A DNA stretch of 64,000 bases from Beta vulgaris subsp. vulgaris (taxonomy: Eukaryota > Streptophyta > Magnoliopsida > Caryophyllales > Amaranthaceae): NCBI RefSeq assembly GCF_026745355.1, contig NC_079209.1:13233886-13297885 (forward strand), read 5' to 3'. How positions within the stretch are numbered: position 1 is the stretch's first letter; each line of letters opens with the position of its first letter. The translations under genes and the position numbers were made by a program. The notes under the pieces are model-generated. The model made no database searches. It saw nothing but the letters and a program-made list of their open reading frames with translations, and was not told the origin of the DNA. Of this stretch, positions 23,895 to 34,400 are shown in pieces.

Positions 23895-25175
23895 CTGACG
23901 ATCATCTTTCGTTTGCAATTTTCTCCCCCCTTGGGATAAGTATGAATTCATCTTTCCTTTTCGAGTTAAATCCTCCAAAGCTCTCTTAAGGTGCTTGCAC
24001 TCGTTACTCTCGTGACCACAATCCTTGTGAAAATGACAATACTTACTCTTGTCCCTGTTTCTGTAGGGAGTCTTCATCTCAGCCGGAGCCTTGAGCTCAT
24101 GTTGACTCCATGAGGATGGAGTATTAATCTTTGCTGAAGGCTATGGATTCCATTGAAGATTTAGACTTTTTTTTCTTTCTACTGCTTGTCCCTGTTTCTG
24201 TAGGTAGCATCATCTACTGCTTGGACATACATGTGGTGCTTATAAGCGGACAAGTGATGTCTAGATTAGTTATTCCGTCGAAAGGTTCTATTGTAGGAGC
24301 TTAACCTTTATTTTGGGAAGGGTGACACCTCCATGATTCTGGCCGAGAACGAAGTCGGCCAGTTGATCCTGAGGGTTCCCGCTGTCCCTCAGTGGGTATG
24401 TGCTCTCTACGATATTCCTTCAATATTGGATTGGAAGAGGTGTTTGCAAGAACCGGACGCCTATACACCATCGGCTATAATACTATTTTTTCCTGTCTTG
24501 GATTAACAATAGAAGGGCCCAGACTTCTTCTCCCTTATGTTCATAATGGTAACCTCAAAGGAGGATCTCTCAGATATGGGATAGATCATATGGCAGACCG
24601 TTGTAGTGATGCAGCTTTGTTTGCCTCCAAATATTCCTGAGAATTTGTCTCCATCCGATGTCCATTGGGACGGACATTATCCTGAGTTCTGACCACCAAA
24701 TTCCATTCTATCTTTCTTCACTACTCACTGCCTTCTGGCTTATTTTCACTGATCGCCCTCTTAGAAAGTTCCTGACGAACCACCCGAGTTTTACCTGGAC
24801 GATTCTCCTGGGAATCCCCTCCCCCCCCCCCCCTCCCCCCCCCCCCCCCCCAAGGAGGAGCTGGAATGATAGCGGTTGGATCTAGATTTACTTGGAAGAA
24901 CAACATATTGTTCTTGATTTGTTCATGTACGACTGCAACCATCTCAGTCTGAAAATCGTTCAGGACGTTCTGCAGATGGGCGATAGTCACCGGACGTTAA
25001 AGATTTTCCTGACTGACAGGTTCTCAACTTCGTCCAGGAACATTGACTATAGTCAGAAGCCTATCCCTCCCTCGAGATGGTCTTTCATCATCCACAATAT
25101 CCTTTACTCGAACTTCAACACTTCAATTTGCTATATTAGAAGAGTGACCGTTAGTCATTGTTACGTCTCCCTACA
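23895..25175 (-). pseudogene. Tat-type gag, copy B and unique N-terminal part
   Basis: From the right: an ATG at about 25,160 opens MTNGHSSNIAN, soon stopped. Then come VKDIVDDERPSRGRDRLLTI, TIAHLQNVLNDFQTEMVAVV, EQIKNNMLFFQVNLDPTAII and a glycine run encoded by the C tract. Next is PFDGITNLD..HLSAYKHHMYV (about 24,300-24,215), and, after a 485-bp deletion, the zinc knuckle KSKYCHFHKDCGHESNECKH (24,060-24,000). The part right of 24,517 is single copy and gives the true N-terminus of gag. Multiple stops. Confidence 0.75.
24816..24852. repeat. C/G homopolymer tract
   Basis: Runs of 4, 13 and 18 C separated by single T, in the gag of the Tat element. Read on the minus strand it encodes glycine and forms a long G tract. 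The exact length may be uncertain because such tracts are hard to sequence. Confidence 0.85.
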
Positions 25176-25187
25176 GGCGGCGCCAAA
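25170..25187 (-). other. Primer binding site of the Tat element
   Basis: Minus-strand TTTGGCGCCGCCTGTAGG directly follows the LTR end. It resembles the TGGCGCCG(T/C)CTGT-type PBS of plant Tat elements. Confidence 0.6.
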
Positions 25188-25797
25188 TGTTCCGTAGTGC
25201 TTGACTAGTAAATACATTGTTATCCCTCAACAGGTTCTTCAATGGAGACTTGTGGAATGATGTCCTAGTCAGATAGTTCCAATCCCGAGCTTCGTTTTCG
25301 AATCTGCAAAAAGGGGACCTACCCTGGAGGTTTGGGTGGTGGTTCCTCCTCCGAAACTTAAATCATGTATCAGGAATGATAAGAAAAGGTAGAGATAGGG
25401 AGAGAAAGTGAGAGAGAATTTTCAAAGAGTAAGAGTACACACTGTTCAAAAAGTTCCCTTTCTCCTGATTTCAAGGGACTATTTATAATGTTTAGGGTCT
25501 GATTGTTGTACTTTGAGGTCACCCTAATTTAGCGACACCTGATTGGCTATGCAATTAAAGCCTGACACGTGGCAAATAATGATTGGGTGGCAAATGTCAA
25601 CCAACCATATGCGGCCTTTTTTGAGATTTGGGTCTGGATATTTAGTCAGGCCAAAAAGGTGGGATGGTACCTTTTCTCAGTGAAAATCAGTTTTCAGCCT
25701 TTCTTTCCTCTGTACTTCATATTTGAGAGGAGACACGTGGACGCTCCTGTTGGATCCACGTGTATCTTATGGAGCCTTTAATTTTTTGGCTACAACA
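25188..25797 (-). repeat. 5' LTR of the Tat element
   Basis: On the minus strand it reads TGTTGTAGCC...CTACGGAACA, a canonical TG...CA LTR of 610 bp, with the PBS immediately inside. A minus-strand TATA-like CATTATAAATAG lies near 25,490. The partner LTR is outside the window, so the target duplication cannot be tested (right flank ATAAC). Confidence 0.72.
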
Positions 25798-25955
25798 ATA
25801 ACTCATATAATCTCCTAGGTAAGTGGAATACTCTGCGAGAAAAGGCACAATTATCTCCCACCACATGAAAACTAACAATTTTGGGAAATTCTACTTCCTT
25901 AAAATTGCAATTTCAAAGCAAACTTAATTTTCTATACTTAGCCAAACTGCCACTA
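25798..25955. other. Short intergenic segment, nothing recognised
   Basis: AT-rich DNA between the Tat LTR and the palindromic element. No open frame or repeat ends seen. Confidence 0.5.
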
Positions 25956-26457
25956 GGTGCGTTCTCTTCACCTGAAAGATCCTGAACTTATTGGACCTGA
26001 ACAGAACTTATAAGACCTAATTAGATGTGATTCAACTTATTGGACCTGATTGAAACTTATTGGACCTGATTGAAACTTATTGACTTGATTGGAACTTGTT
26101 AGACCTGATTGAAAGTTATTGACTTGATTGGAACTTATTAGACCTTATTGGACCTGATTGAAATTTATTAGACCTTATTGGCCCTGATTGAAACTTATTA
26201 GACCTAATTGGAACTTATTTGACCTTGTTAGACAAAAAATTAATGAGTAGTAACATAAATATTACCCCTAACGTAAATACTACCCCTCAAAATTTATTAT
26301 GAAATAAAAATTATTAAAATTTGCCTTTTAAAAAAATTATTATTAATAATTATCTCTTATGATTAACAATTTAACAAAAAATTATACTATTATATACTTA
26401 TCTATACACACCTTTCACCACTAATATATCTAATAGTCTTATTTTCATTTCATAAAA

Positions 26458-26694
26458 CACTAGTAGAAAACCAAAAGCTGGTGAACATTTATTACTAAAA
26501 GTGAGAAATTGCAACGTATGGAAAAATTTATCTCTAACTCCACTTCAATTTTATAATTTTAGTTAAATATCCGGAGTTCTACTACTTTAGTCATAAACTT
26601 GAAGTGGAGTGAGAGATAAATTTTTCCATACGTGGCAATTTCTCACTTGTTAGCAATAAATGTTAATCGATCGACTTTTGGTTTTCTACTAGTG
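26458..26694. mobile_element. CACTA-ended hairpin MITE at the palindrome apex
   Basis: Ends CACTAGTAGAAAACCAAAAG and the exact inverse CTTTTGGTTTTCTACTAGTG. The two halves (about 105 bp each) pair almost fully, including AAATTTATCTCT and its inverse. The ends are the same as those of the CACTA element at 9,853, but the interior is unrelated. Confidence 0.78.
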
Positions 26695-26897
26695 CTTTAT
26701 GAAATCAAAACAAGATTATTAGATATATTAGTGGTGAAACTTGTGTATAGGCAAGTATATAAATAGTATATTTTATTGTTAAATTATTTATCATAAGGGA
26801 TAATTAATAATGATTATTTTTGTAAAGGGAAGGTTTTAATAATTATTATTTCATAATAAATTTTGAGGGGTAGTATTTACACTAATGGTAATATTTA

Positions 26898-27952
26898 GGA
26901 AAAATTAATTCTAATAATCCAACCTTTAGGCTATTCGCTCAAATTAATCCTACCTTTTGATTATTTTTTAATAATCCAACTTTTTAACATGATCCGCTCA
27001 TATTGAACTGTGACATGTTGATACATGTTGGTGACCAGTCGAATGGGTTAATTGAATACGTGTCTTAATATAATTTGTTCTAATTTAATTAATCGATTAT
27101 TTTAATTAACCTAACTAAAACTAATCTAACCACTAACACACCACCACCACCACCACACCTATAACACCACCACAACCAACAACACCACCACCCCACCCCC
27201 CTTGTGACTCCACCACCAAGAAAACCACCTTCTCCAGCCTCACTTTCTCTTTCCTCCCCACCACGAACCAAAACTCGACCCCACCCTAGCTTCATTTTCC
27301 CCAACCAAAATCTACCCTACGAAGCCGAAAAATTGGTTTCAAGGATGAGGATGTTCCCAAAGGGTGGGGATTTAGGGTCACAATGGGTGAGGGGGCTGTC
27401 AGAAACTCGCAGGGGGGAGAGGGGGTTGTTGCAACCTAGTAGGCAGTCCGGGTGGGGGTGCTCACAAGGGGTGCGGTGGAGAGCGGAGGGGTGCTCGCAG
27501 GCAACAAGTTTGGGGATTGTTCGTAGAGGGTGGTAGGGGTGGTGGGGAGGGGAGGAGGAGAGAGAATGTTGTTGATGGGGAGTGATGGTGATGTGGAAAG
27601 GATGGGGTTTAAGGTAGTGGAGATTGAAGGAGAGAGGAGAGCAGTGGTGGTAGTGGTAGGTGAAGGAGAGGAAGATGAAGTTGAAGGTGAAGAGAAGATT
27701 ATGGGTGAGGTGATGATGGTGGATTGATTTTGGTGTGATTGCCTTTAATGAAGAGGAAGAGAGAGATTTAAAGAGGGAAATGAGGAAAAAAGAAAAGAAA
27801 AATATTTAATGTTACAACTTCAACAAGTTACCGATTTTATGGTTCAATAAGAGCAGATCATGATAATAGGTTGGATTATTAAAAAATAATCAAAAGCTGG
27901 GATTCATTTGAGTGAACGGCCTAAAGGTTGGATTATTAGAATCAATTTTTCC
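26898..27952. mobile_element. Mutator-like non-autonomous element 1
   Basis: Ends GGAAAAATTAATTC and GAATCAATTTTTCC, paired over about 110 bp (including AATAATCCAACCTTTAGGC). It is flanked by an exact 9-bp direct repeat TAATATTTA (26,889-26,897 and 27,953-27,961), the hallmark of Mutator-like insertion. The inside is C-rich then G-rich (CCACCA near 27,140, GGGGTGG near 27,530). Open stretches there are low complexity and not called as genes. Confidence 0.88.
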
Positions 27953-28226
27953 TAATATTTATGTTATTACTCATCAATTTTTTTGTCTAATAAGGTCTAA
28001 TAAGTTTCAATTAGGTCCAATAAGGTCTAATAAGTTCCAATCATATCCAATCAGGTCTAATAAGTTCCAATTAGGTCAATAAGTTTCAATCGGGTCCAAT
28101 AAGTTCCCATCAGGTTCAATCAGGTCCAATAAGTTGAATCATTCAATCATGTCTAATAAGTTCAGTTCAGGTCCAAAAAGTTCAGTTCAGATAAGTTCAA
28201 GGTTATTCAGGTAAAAAGAAGCACCC

Positions 28227-28493
28227 TTATTGATCATTGACTATTTGGACCTTATTGGAACTTATTGGACCTGATTAGACCTGATTAATTAAAACTTATT
28301 GCACCTAATTGGAAATTATTGGACCTTATTAGACCTGATTGAAACTTATTGTACCTAATTGGAACTTATTAGACGCGATTGGAACTTATTATCCTGATCG
28401 GCCTAATTGAAACTAATCTGAACTTAACTTATCTGGACTAAACTGAACTTATTGGACCTGAAACTTAATTTATTAAAGTGAAGTAAATGCACC
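28227..28493. repeat. Extra array of the palindrome unit
   Basis: Directly follows the palindrome and has the same ACTTATTGGACCTGATT-like units in left-arm orientation, ending GAAGTAAATGCACC, similar to the palindrome ends. It may be a second, smaller copy or the true right end of the element; unresolved. Confidence 0.5.
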
Positions 28494-28715
28494 ATAAGTA
28501 TGATTATGAAATCTATAACGTGAGTTGGCGTAATAATATTTGAAATGAACTAAACAAAATATACCATACAAGAAGGAATCACGAACTCAATTACTTATTG
28601 TTGGTTTATTCTTCAAAAGTAAATGTATCAACAACAACTGTAAAAACTTATGCAAAACCTCCAAATACTACTTCAATTATTTTCTTGATTCGAAAGACCG
28701 ACACTGAAAGTCTAA
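28494..28715. other. Intergenic, nothing recognised
   Basis: AT-rich sequence between the palindrome and the first Tourist-like MITE; no open frame of interest. Confidence 0.5.
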
Positions 28716-28962
28716 GGCCTGTTCTTCCCAACTAATTTTTAATTTAGTTTAGTTCAGTTTAGTTTAGTTGCAATAAGTTGAGTTCAATTGTAATCAGTTT
28801 AGTTCAATTCAGCTCCAACCATCATTTCTATTAGTTATAATTTAATTCATTTCAGTTCAATTCAGTTCAGTTTAGTTCCATTATGTTGCAATAAGTTCAG
28901 TTCAGTTCAAATGCAACCAGTTCAGTTCAATTAAGTCGTTTTATGTCGAATAGAACAAGCCC
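28716..28962. mobile_element. Tourist-like MITE with TTCAGTT array (1)
   Basis: Ends GGCCTGTTCTTCCCAACTAA and AGAACAAGCCC, flanked by TAA on both sides. The inside is built of AGTTCAGTTCA-like and GCAATCAGTT-like units. TAA triplets and GGSC ends fit PIF/Harbinger-derived MITEs. Confidence 0.72.
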
Positions 28963-29024
28963 TAAGTGATTACTTAGTTGACATAAGAAAATATTGTAAA
29001 ATGTGAGGTTTGTATCTTATTAAG

Positions 29025-29290
29025 AGCTTGTTCTTACAACTTATTTTCTTTAGTTCAATTCAGTTCAACACTTTAATTCAGTTTAATTCAGCTCGGTTCA
29101 GTTGTAATTAGTTCAGTTCAGTTCCAAATCTATTTATTATCATTACTATTAGGTATAATTTAATTCAGTTCAGTTGCAATCAGCTCAGTTTAGTTTAATT
29201 CAGTTCAATTGTAATCACTTCAGTTCAGTTTAGTTTAGTTCATTTCATTTAAGTTCAATTCAATTATTTAATGCCGAAAAAAACATGCCC
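29025..29290. mobile_element. Tourist-like MITE with TTCAGTT array (2)
   Basis: Ends GAGCTTGTTCTTACAAC and ACATGCCC, flanked by TAA triplets (29,022-29,024 and 29,291-29,293). Same AGTTCAGTTCA internal composition as the copy 60 bp upstream, but not an exact duplicate. Confidence 0.68.
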
Positions 29291-30087
29291 TAACTCAAGC
29301 ATCTAAAAACAAATCCTCATGATTGAACGTAACCATCTTCTTACCTTCCCTCCCACCCAACCGACCTTGTCCGTTAAGTTAAGAGAGATTAATCATGTGA
29401 GATTCAAGTCTTTGAAAGATTGCTCTATCTCCTTGTTAAGTAAAATATGATTTACAAGATTTTTCCCTTTTTTTCTCCTACAGTGCATATAAAACTGACA
29501 AAAGTAACTACAAATTCGTTATCACTCTTATAAAACATCAAGTGCACAATAAATTATTGTTAAACCAAATTCACTTTTAACAAAAATGGTCACTTTTTAA
29601 CTCAAAATGGGTAACACCATAGAGTAAATTTTTGCCTTCAATGAGTCAAATCTATATAATTAAAAGTTACATAAGTCACTTTTATATAAAAACCCATTTA
29701 GAACAAAAAGTTATGTGTCTCAAAGAATCTATTATAGTTACATAGAGCAAGAGATACAATTACGAATGACACAAATCATAAGAATATGAGTAGAGTATAC
29801 TTCCTCTAAGTGAAATACTTTTCTCGAACAACTTTCAAGAGAAAAATTTATTTCTCTGATATCAAAATCGAAAAAGTATAAACAGAGAAGAACAAAAGGG
29901 AGACTAATTAAAAAAGCAGGAAAAAGAAAACAGAGCATATGACAGTCAGGTCGTTGGCCACTCTGGTATGTTCTTTTCCTCTTCCCTCTTTCAAAAAAGC
30001 AGACAAAATCCAACTTCTCTTCAAACAATGAACCACTTCCCAAAACCATTAAACTAACCCCCCACAAAATAAAACCCTAAAACAAAA
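29291..30087 (+). promoter_or_regulatory. Presumed promoter and 5' UTR of the receptor kinase
   Basis: About 800 bp between the last upstream MITE and the start codon. A TATA-like TATAAAC lies at 29,877-29,883, which would give a 5' leader of roughly 170-180 nt. The start context is ACAAAAATGAG, good for a plant gene. No transcript data, so the TATA choice is a guess. Confidence 0.35.
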
Positions 30088-31402
30088 ATGAGATTCACCA
30101 TTTTCTCCTCATCTAACCTTATTATTATTATTACCACGTTCATCATCTTCCCAATCTCTCTCCTCTGTTTTCCCCCTGTTTTTGCAGCATCACCAGACAC
30201 TCTAATCTCATCACAATCTCTCTCCATTAACCAAACATTAATTTCTTCTGCTAATAAATTTGAACTGGGTTTTTTCTCAAAAGGAAATCCCAGAAAATAT
30301 TATGTTGGAATTTGGTACAAAGATATACCTTCAGAAGGCATCATTGTTTGGGTTGCTAACAGAGATGCGCCCTCATGGAGTAATTCCTGCACCCTAATGA
30401 TTGGCAACCAATCAAATCTCGTCATTCTCAATGATGGGTCCCACGTCGTATGGCATTCAGACAAATCAACGGCTCAGAATCCAGTTCTACAGTTGCTTGA
30501 TTCAGGGAATTTGGTGATCAGAGAAGCAGAGGATCATAACCCAGATAATTACATTTGGCAAAGCTTTGACCATCCAACTGATACTCTCATTCCGGGTCAA
30601 AAACTCGGGTGGAATCTCAAAACGGGTTTGGATCGGTTTTTAACGTCGTGGAAGGATCCGGACGATCCGGGTTCGGGTAATTATACATTTAACATTGATT
30701 ACCATGGTGACCCGGAGATTTACATGAGAAATGGGGAGCAAATAATTTATCGAAGCGGGCCATGGGTCGGACAACGGTTTAGTGGGGTACCCGAAATGGC
30801 AACCACTAATAACGGGTTTAACTTTACTTTTTACCGCGGTGAAGATGAAGTTTACTACACATTTGAGTTACCCCCGGGTGGGGAGGTAAAATCAAGGTTA
30901 ACGGTAAGTTTTGATGGGTTCCTAAAAAGATGGACTTGGGTCCCAACAACTAACCAATGGGTTCGTTATTGGTACGCTAGAGTTGATGATTGTGACTCAT
31001 ATAGGGTATGTGGGTCCTACGGGGTGTGCAACACTAGTGGGTTCTTTGATTGTCAATGTCCACAAGGGTTCGAACCCAAGGACCAACAAGCTTGGGATTT
31101 GCGAGATGGGTCAAGTGGGTGCGCTAGGAAGACCGAGCTAGATTGTGGGAATGATGGTTTCTTGAAGTTGGTGAATATGAAGTTGCCTGAAAGTAGGACT
31201 GCTTTTGTGAATGATGGGTTGAATCTTGATCAATGTAGAGATATGTGTAAGAGGAATTGTAGTTGCACTGCTTTTGCTAATTCGGAAGTGATTCGAGGGG
31301 TTGGAAATGGGTGTGTTATTTGGACTGATAATTTAACGGATATGAGAGATTATGTTCAAGGTGGACAAGATTTGTACATTCGGTTGGCCGCTTCGGATTT
31401 AG
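30088..31402 (+). CDS. Exon 1: entire ectodomain of the receptor kinase
   Basis: Encodes residues 1-438 plus the first base of codon 439. It has a hydrophobic N-terminus ([16 protein letters not shown]), the lectin motifs [20 protein letters not shown] and [29 protein letters not shown], an EGF-like run with [20 protein letters not shown], and the PAN-domain cysteines in [17 protein letters not shown]. The donor is AG|GTATGTGC. If the donor is not used, the frame adds only MCISSL after Gly439 and stops at 31,423-31,425, giving a 445-residue secreted form. Confidence 0.92.
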
Positions 31403-34400
31403 GTATGTGCATATCATCTCTCTAATTTGTGTAGTTTGCTTGTGTGAAATTTTATGTGAATAATAAGGGGCGGGGTGGATATGGGAAAAAATAATGGGGC
31501 CCTATATAATTTCCTTAATAAAGTCTTTCATTTGTAGTTCAAAAAAGATGGAAGATAAGATTCGTATTTACAGCTGGTTAGTAACGACTATATTCAAAAA
31601 CTTAAACAACAAAACTTTGATTAATTTCATGTTCTCATTGTTCCTTCCCTTGCATTTATACTAGTGATCCAAATGTTTCTTTTGTCTAATTTTCAAACAA
31701 TTAAAAATTGATATATTTTCGGGCCCTTATATTTTGGAGGCCCTATTCCATGAGCGTGATTGCATGGGCCAAAAACCACCTCTATATGTGATTTAGGTAG
31801 TTTTGTTGGTCAAGTTTTATTAGTTTCATGCTAAATAAAATTTGATTTTAAGACCAATGCTAGGTTTCATTGACAATTTTAGCAATTAGATACTTCTTGT
31901 ATTACTTCATTTCATCTAGTCCATTAAAAGAGGTGATCATGGGTTACTTTGAAAGCCATGGGTCAGAGTCAATGAAACCTCCGCTTCGTTTCAAGAGACT
32001 TTGGTAGTAAGGATTACATTCTTGTTGTCGTCTTGTGGATATAGAGCGAATAATTAGTGACAATAAAAGATTTTAGATTGAGAATAATAAATGATAATAA
32101 TGTAGATGTGATGGGAAATACTAGGTATATTGTTTTTTGAGGAAACGCAGCATAGTAGATTTGATGGAAGATAATGAGTCAATTTACATCAAGGAGAGGA
32201 AAACGGTATACGAAGTATATATAACAAATGTGTTAATAAAACGTATCAAAAAAAAAAAATGTTAATAAAACGTGAGAAAATCTAAAAGGGAAAGAGTAAA
32301 ATGTAAGAAATTGAGTAATTAGCTAATCAAAAGTCTAAAACGTTGAGATGATAAGGGGGGTCTGGCTATAGAAAAAAAAGTGTATCTTGTGCTTGAGAGA
32401 CATGAAAAATTAGGTGAAGACGAGAAGTTCGAATGGCAAAATAGCCTCATATATTTAGACCCAGTAATTTATATTCTATGCGTGAAATATTACCCAGAAA
32501 TAAGGCTGAAAAATTCTACAGAAACCTTGTCAAAATTAGAGTGGACGAGCCACTATTGATTAGTTTTAGAAAATTCTTGGGCGTAATAGTTACACTATTA
32601 CTTGTGGTGAATACTCAAAACTACGGATTCTTTTGTATTAAAAACTAAAATAGCATGAAATAAATGACAAAATCACATTAGTTTCATGTTATTATTTGTG
32701 TATTGTATGTCATCTGTATTGAAGTCTGCCATTAACTCATTATGTATATATGAGATTTTTAGCTAACAAAGAACCACTAATAAAAAATCAATTAGGTGTT
32801 AATGTGATCATATAATATGTTCGAAATGTTAATTTCTAACAAAAATGATACCAACTTATCAAATTACATGATAAAAAATGATATTTCCAAACTAATATAA
32901 TTTATTCTCTTATAAAATTATGTAATATCCATAAAGGTGTATAACAAGGTACAACTTGGATTGTTTTGGATGAAAAGGACTAACATTCAAGCAATCATCC
33001 TCTCTTAGTAACAAACCATTTCAATAGTAGAAAAGATCACATGAGATAATGAGATCCTCTAGTTAGCCTGGTGGTAGATTTAATTGTGTTTCTTATTTTG
33101 TAAAGATATTTTTATGATATTAAAGATCACATGATCTAATCATTATCATGTAGCATTGACCTTGAAATTAGGGTACGCTAGCACATAACACCCAAAACAT
33201 TTTATTCTTTATTTGGTGAACATATAGCATGTCATATTTTTCTACATCAAGTGCTGTATAGTGTATACATTCAAGTTACATTTGAGTATTGGATGCACAT
33301 AGTATAATAAAAAAATAGATGAGGCAAATAATTTACTATATATAAAACTGTATATATTATCTCTCTATAAAAAAATGAGTAACCTTTAAAATAAAAAATT
33401 GATCCAATATTTTGATAAACAATTTAACTTTATCTTATATCAGATCTTGCGATTTTTTTGTCTTTAAATTAATAGGGAAAAATGTCAAAGTTTGGTATGT
33501 CTTTCACAAAAAAATTAACAAAGAATTTTAAAATATAGGATAAAATTGTTTTCCTCTATTAAATTATAGGTTCGAAGAAATTGTGAATTGCATTGAATTT
33601 TGAGGATGGTCTATTAGGCATATGATGTGCACAGGTATGAACTTGATACTAGTAATTGGGAATCGAAAATTTTGAATTGAAGCCACCTAATTTGGGAAAT
33701 ACTATGATTTTAGTTTACATGAGTAGGATGAAAAGAGGGACTTCATTGGACGAAATCCTAATAATTTCGAATTTTTCGATTGCATAGTGTATAAAGTTTG
33801 AAACCATGATCCAACAAAAGCCGACCAAAACCCCCACTTAGTAAAAGTAAGTTTAATATAGAAAACAGTAACAAAGAGAAAAGTACATGAAAAGGTGGCT
33901 TAATAAGTGGATGAAAATAGACATTATTGATTCTAGAGTTGATGAACAGTAGTACAGTACCCTAGAAAATCAAAAAGCTACCGGTTCATAATTATACTTT
34001 TGTTAGACTAATACGTTGTTTGGGGTCCCTTATATAGACTATGGTCACAAATTGTCAAATTTCAATGGAGTTGTGTCATGTGTGATGCGTATTAACACCA
34101 ACAAGCCGATCTTTCTGACCTCATTAGTCATTACTCATTAGGACTTTCGGAGTGGTTAGGTCAAATTTTACTCTTTTGCTTTGCACATGTACCTATGTTT
34201 AAGTACTTAAAATCTTATTAAGGTTATGTTCAGTTCACCTTATTTTTGCTTATTTCAGATCAGATCAGATCAGATCAGATCAGAAAAAATAAGTTCAGAT
34301 CAGATCAGATCAGATCTGTCAGTTTTTAAACTCATTTTTACTATTAAATATCTTTCATTACATATTAGTAAAAATTATAATAATTGAATATTAATAAAGT

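Larger units (their letters stand above)
17428..24517 (+). repeat. Tandem duplication unit, copy B
   Basis: Second copy of the segment at 6,350-17,415, directly abutting copy A. Private features are the Harbinger element at 20,448-21,420, loss of the purine tract and LTR start by a deletion into the TA tract, and loss of about 485 bp of Tat gag near 24,180. Beyond 24,517 the sequence continues into the rest of the Tat gag, which exists once. Confidence 0.85.
1..25797 (-). mobile_element. Tat-lineage Ty3/gypsy LTR retrotransposon, interrupted and partly duplicated
   Basis: The pieces, all read on the minus strand, run from LTR (25,188-25,797) through PBS and gag (23,895-25,175 and again 16,318-17,220) to the gag-pol linker, protease, RT and RNase H (2,022 down to 1). 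The 3' end and second LTR lie beyond the left edge of the window. The RT has the YIDD box and the CPKD-PLL-LDQLVD arrangement, and the RNase H has AIKGQALADF, both usual in plant Tat-type elements. The interior is broken by a Tekay element at 2,023-16,317 and by a tandem duplication. Many stops and frameshifts show that it is dead. Confidence 0.8.
25956..28226. mobile_element. Large palindromic (foldback) element
   Basis: The left arm starts GGTGCGTTCTCTTCACCTGAA and the right arm ends in the inverse (TTCAGGTAAAAAGAAGCACC). Outer parts are degenerate arrays of ACTTATTGGACCTGATTGGA-like units (about 25,990-26,230 and 27,975-28,200, inverted). Inner parts are AT-rich and pair over about 200 bp each side (26,235-26,457 with 26,695-26,888 and 27,962-27,990). 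Two other elements interrupt it: a CACTA-ended hairpin at the apex and a Mutator-like element in the right arm. No protein. No clear target duplication found, so the superfamily is uncertain. Confidence 0.72.

Noticed and set aside
27089..27727. Open frames of glycine- or proline-rich text in the Mutator-like element
   Set aside because: Caused by CCA/GGT-rich composition; open on both strands and without recognisable motifs.
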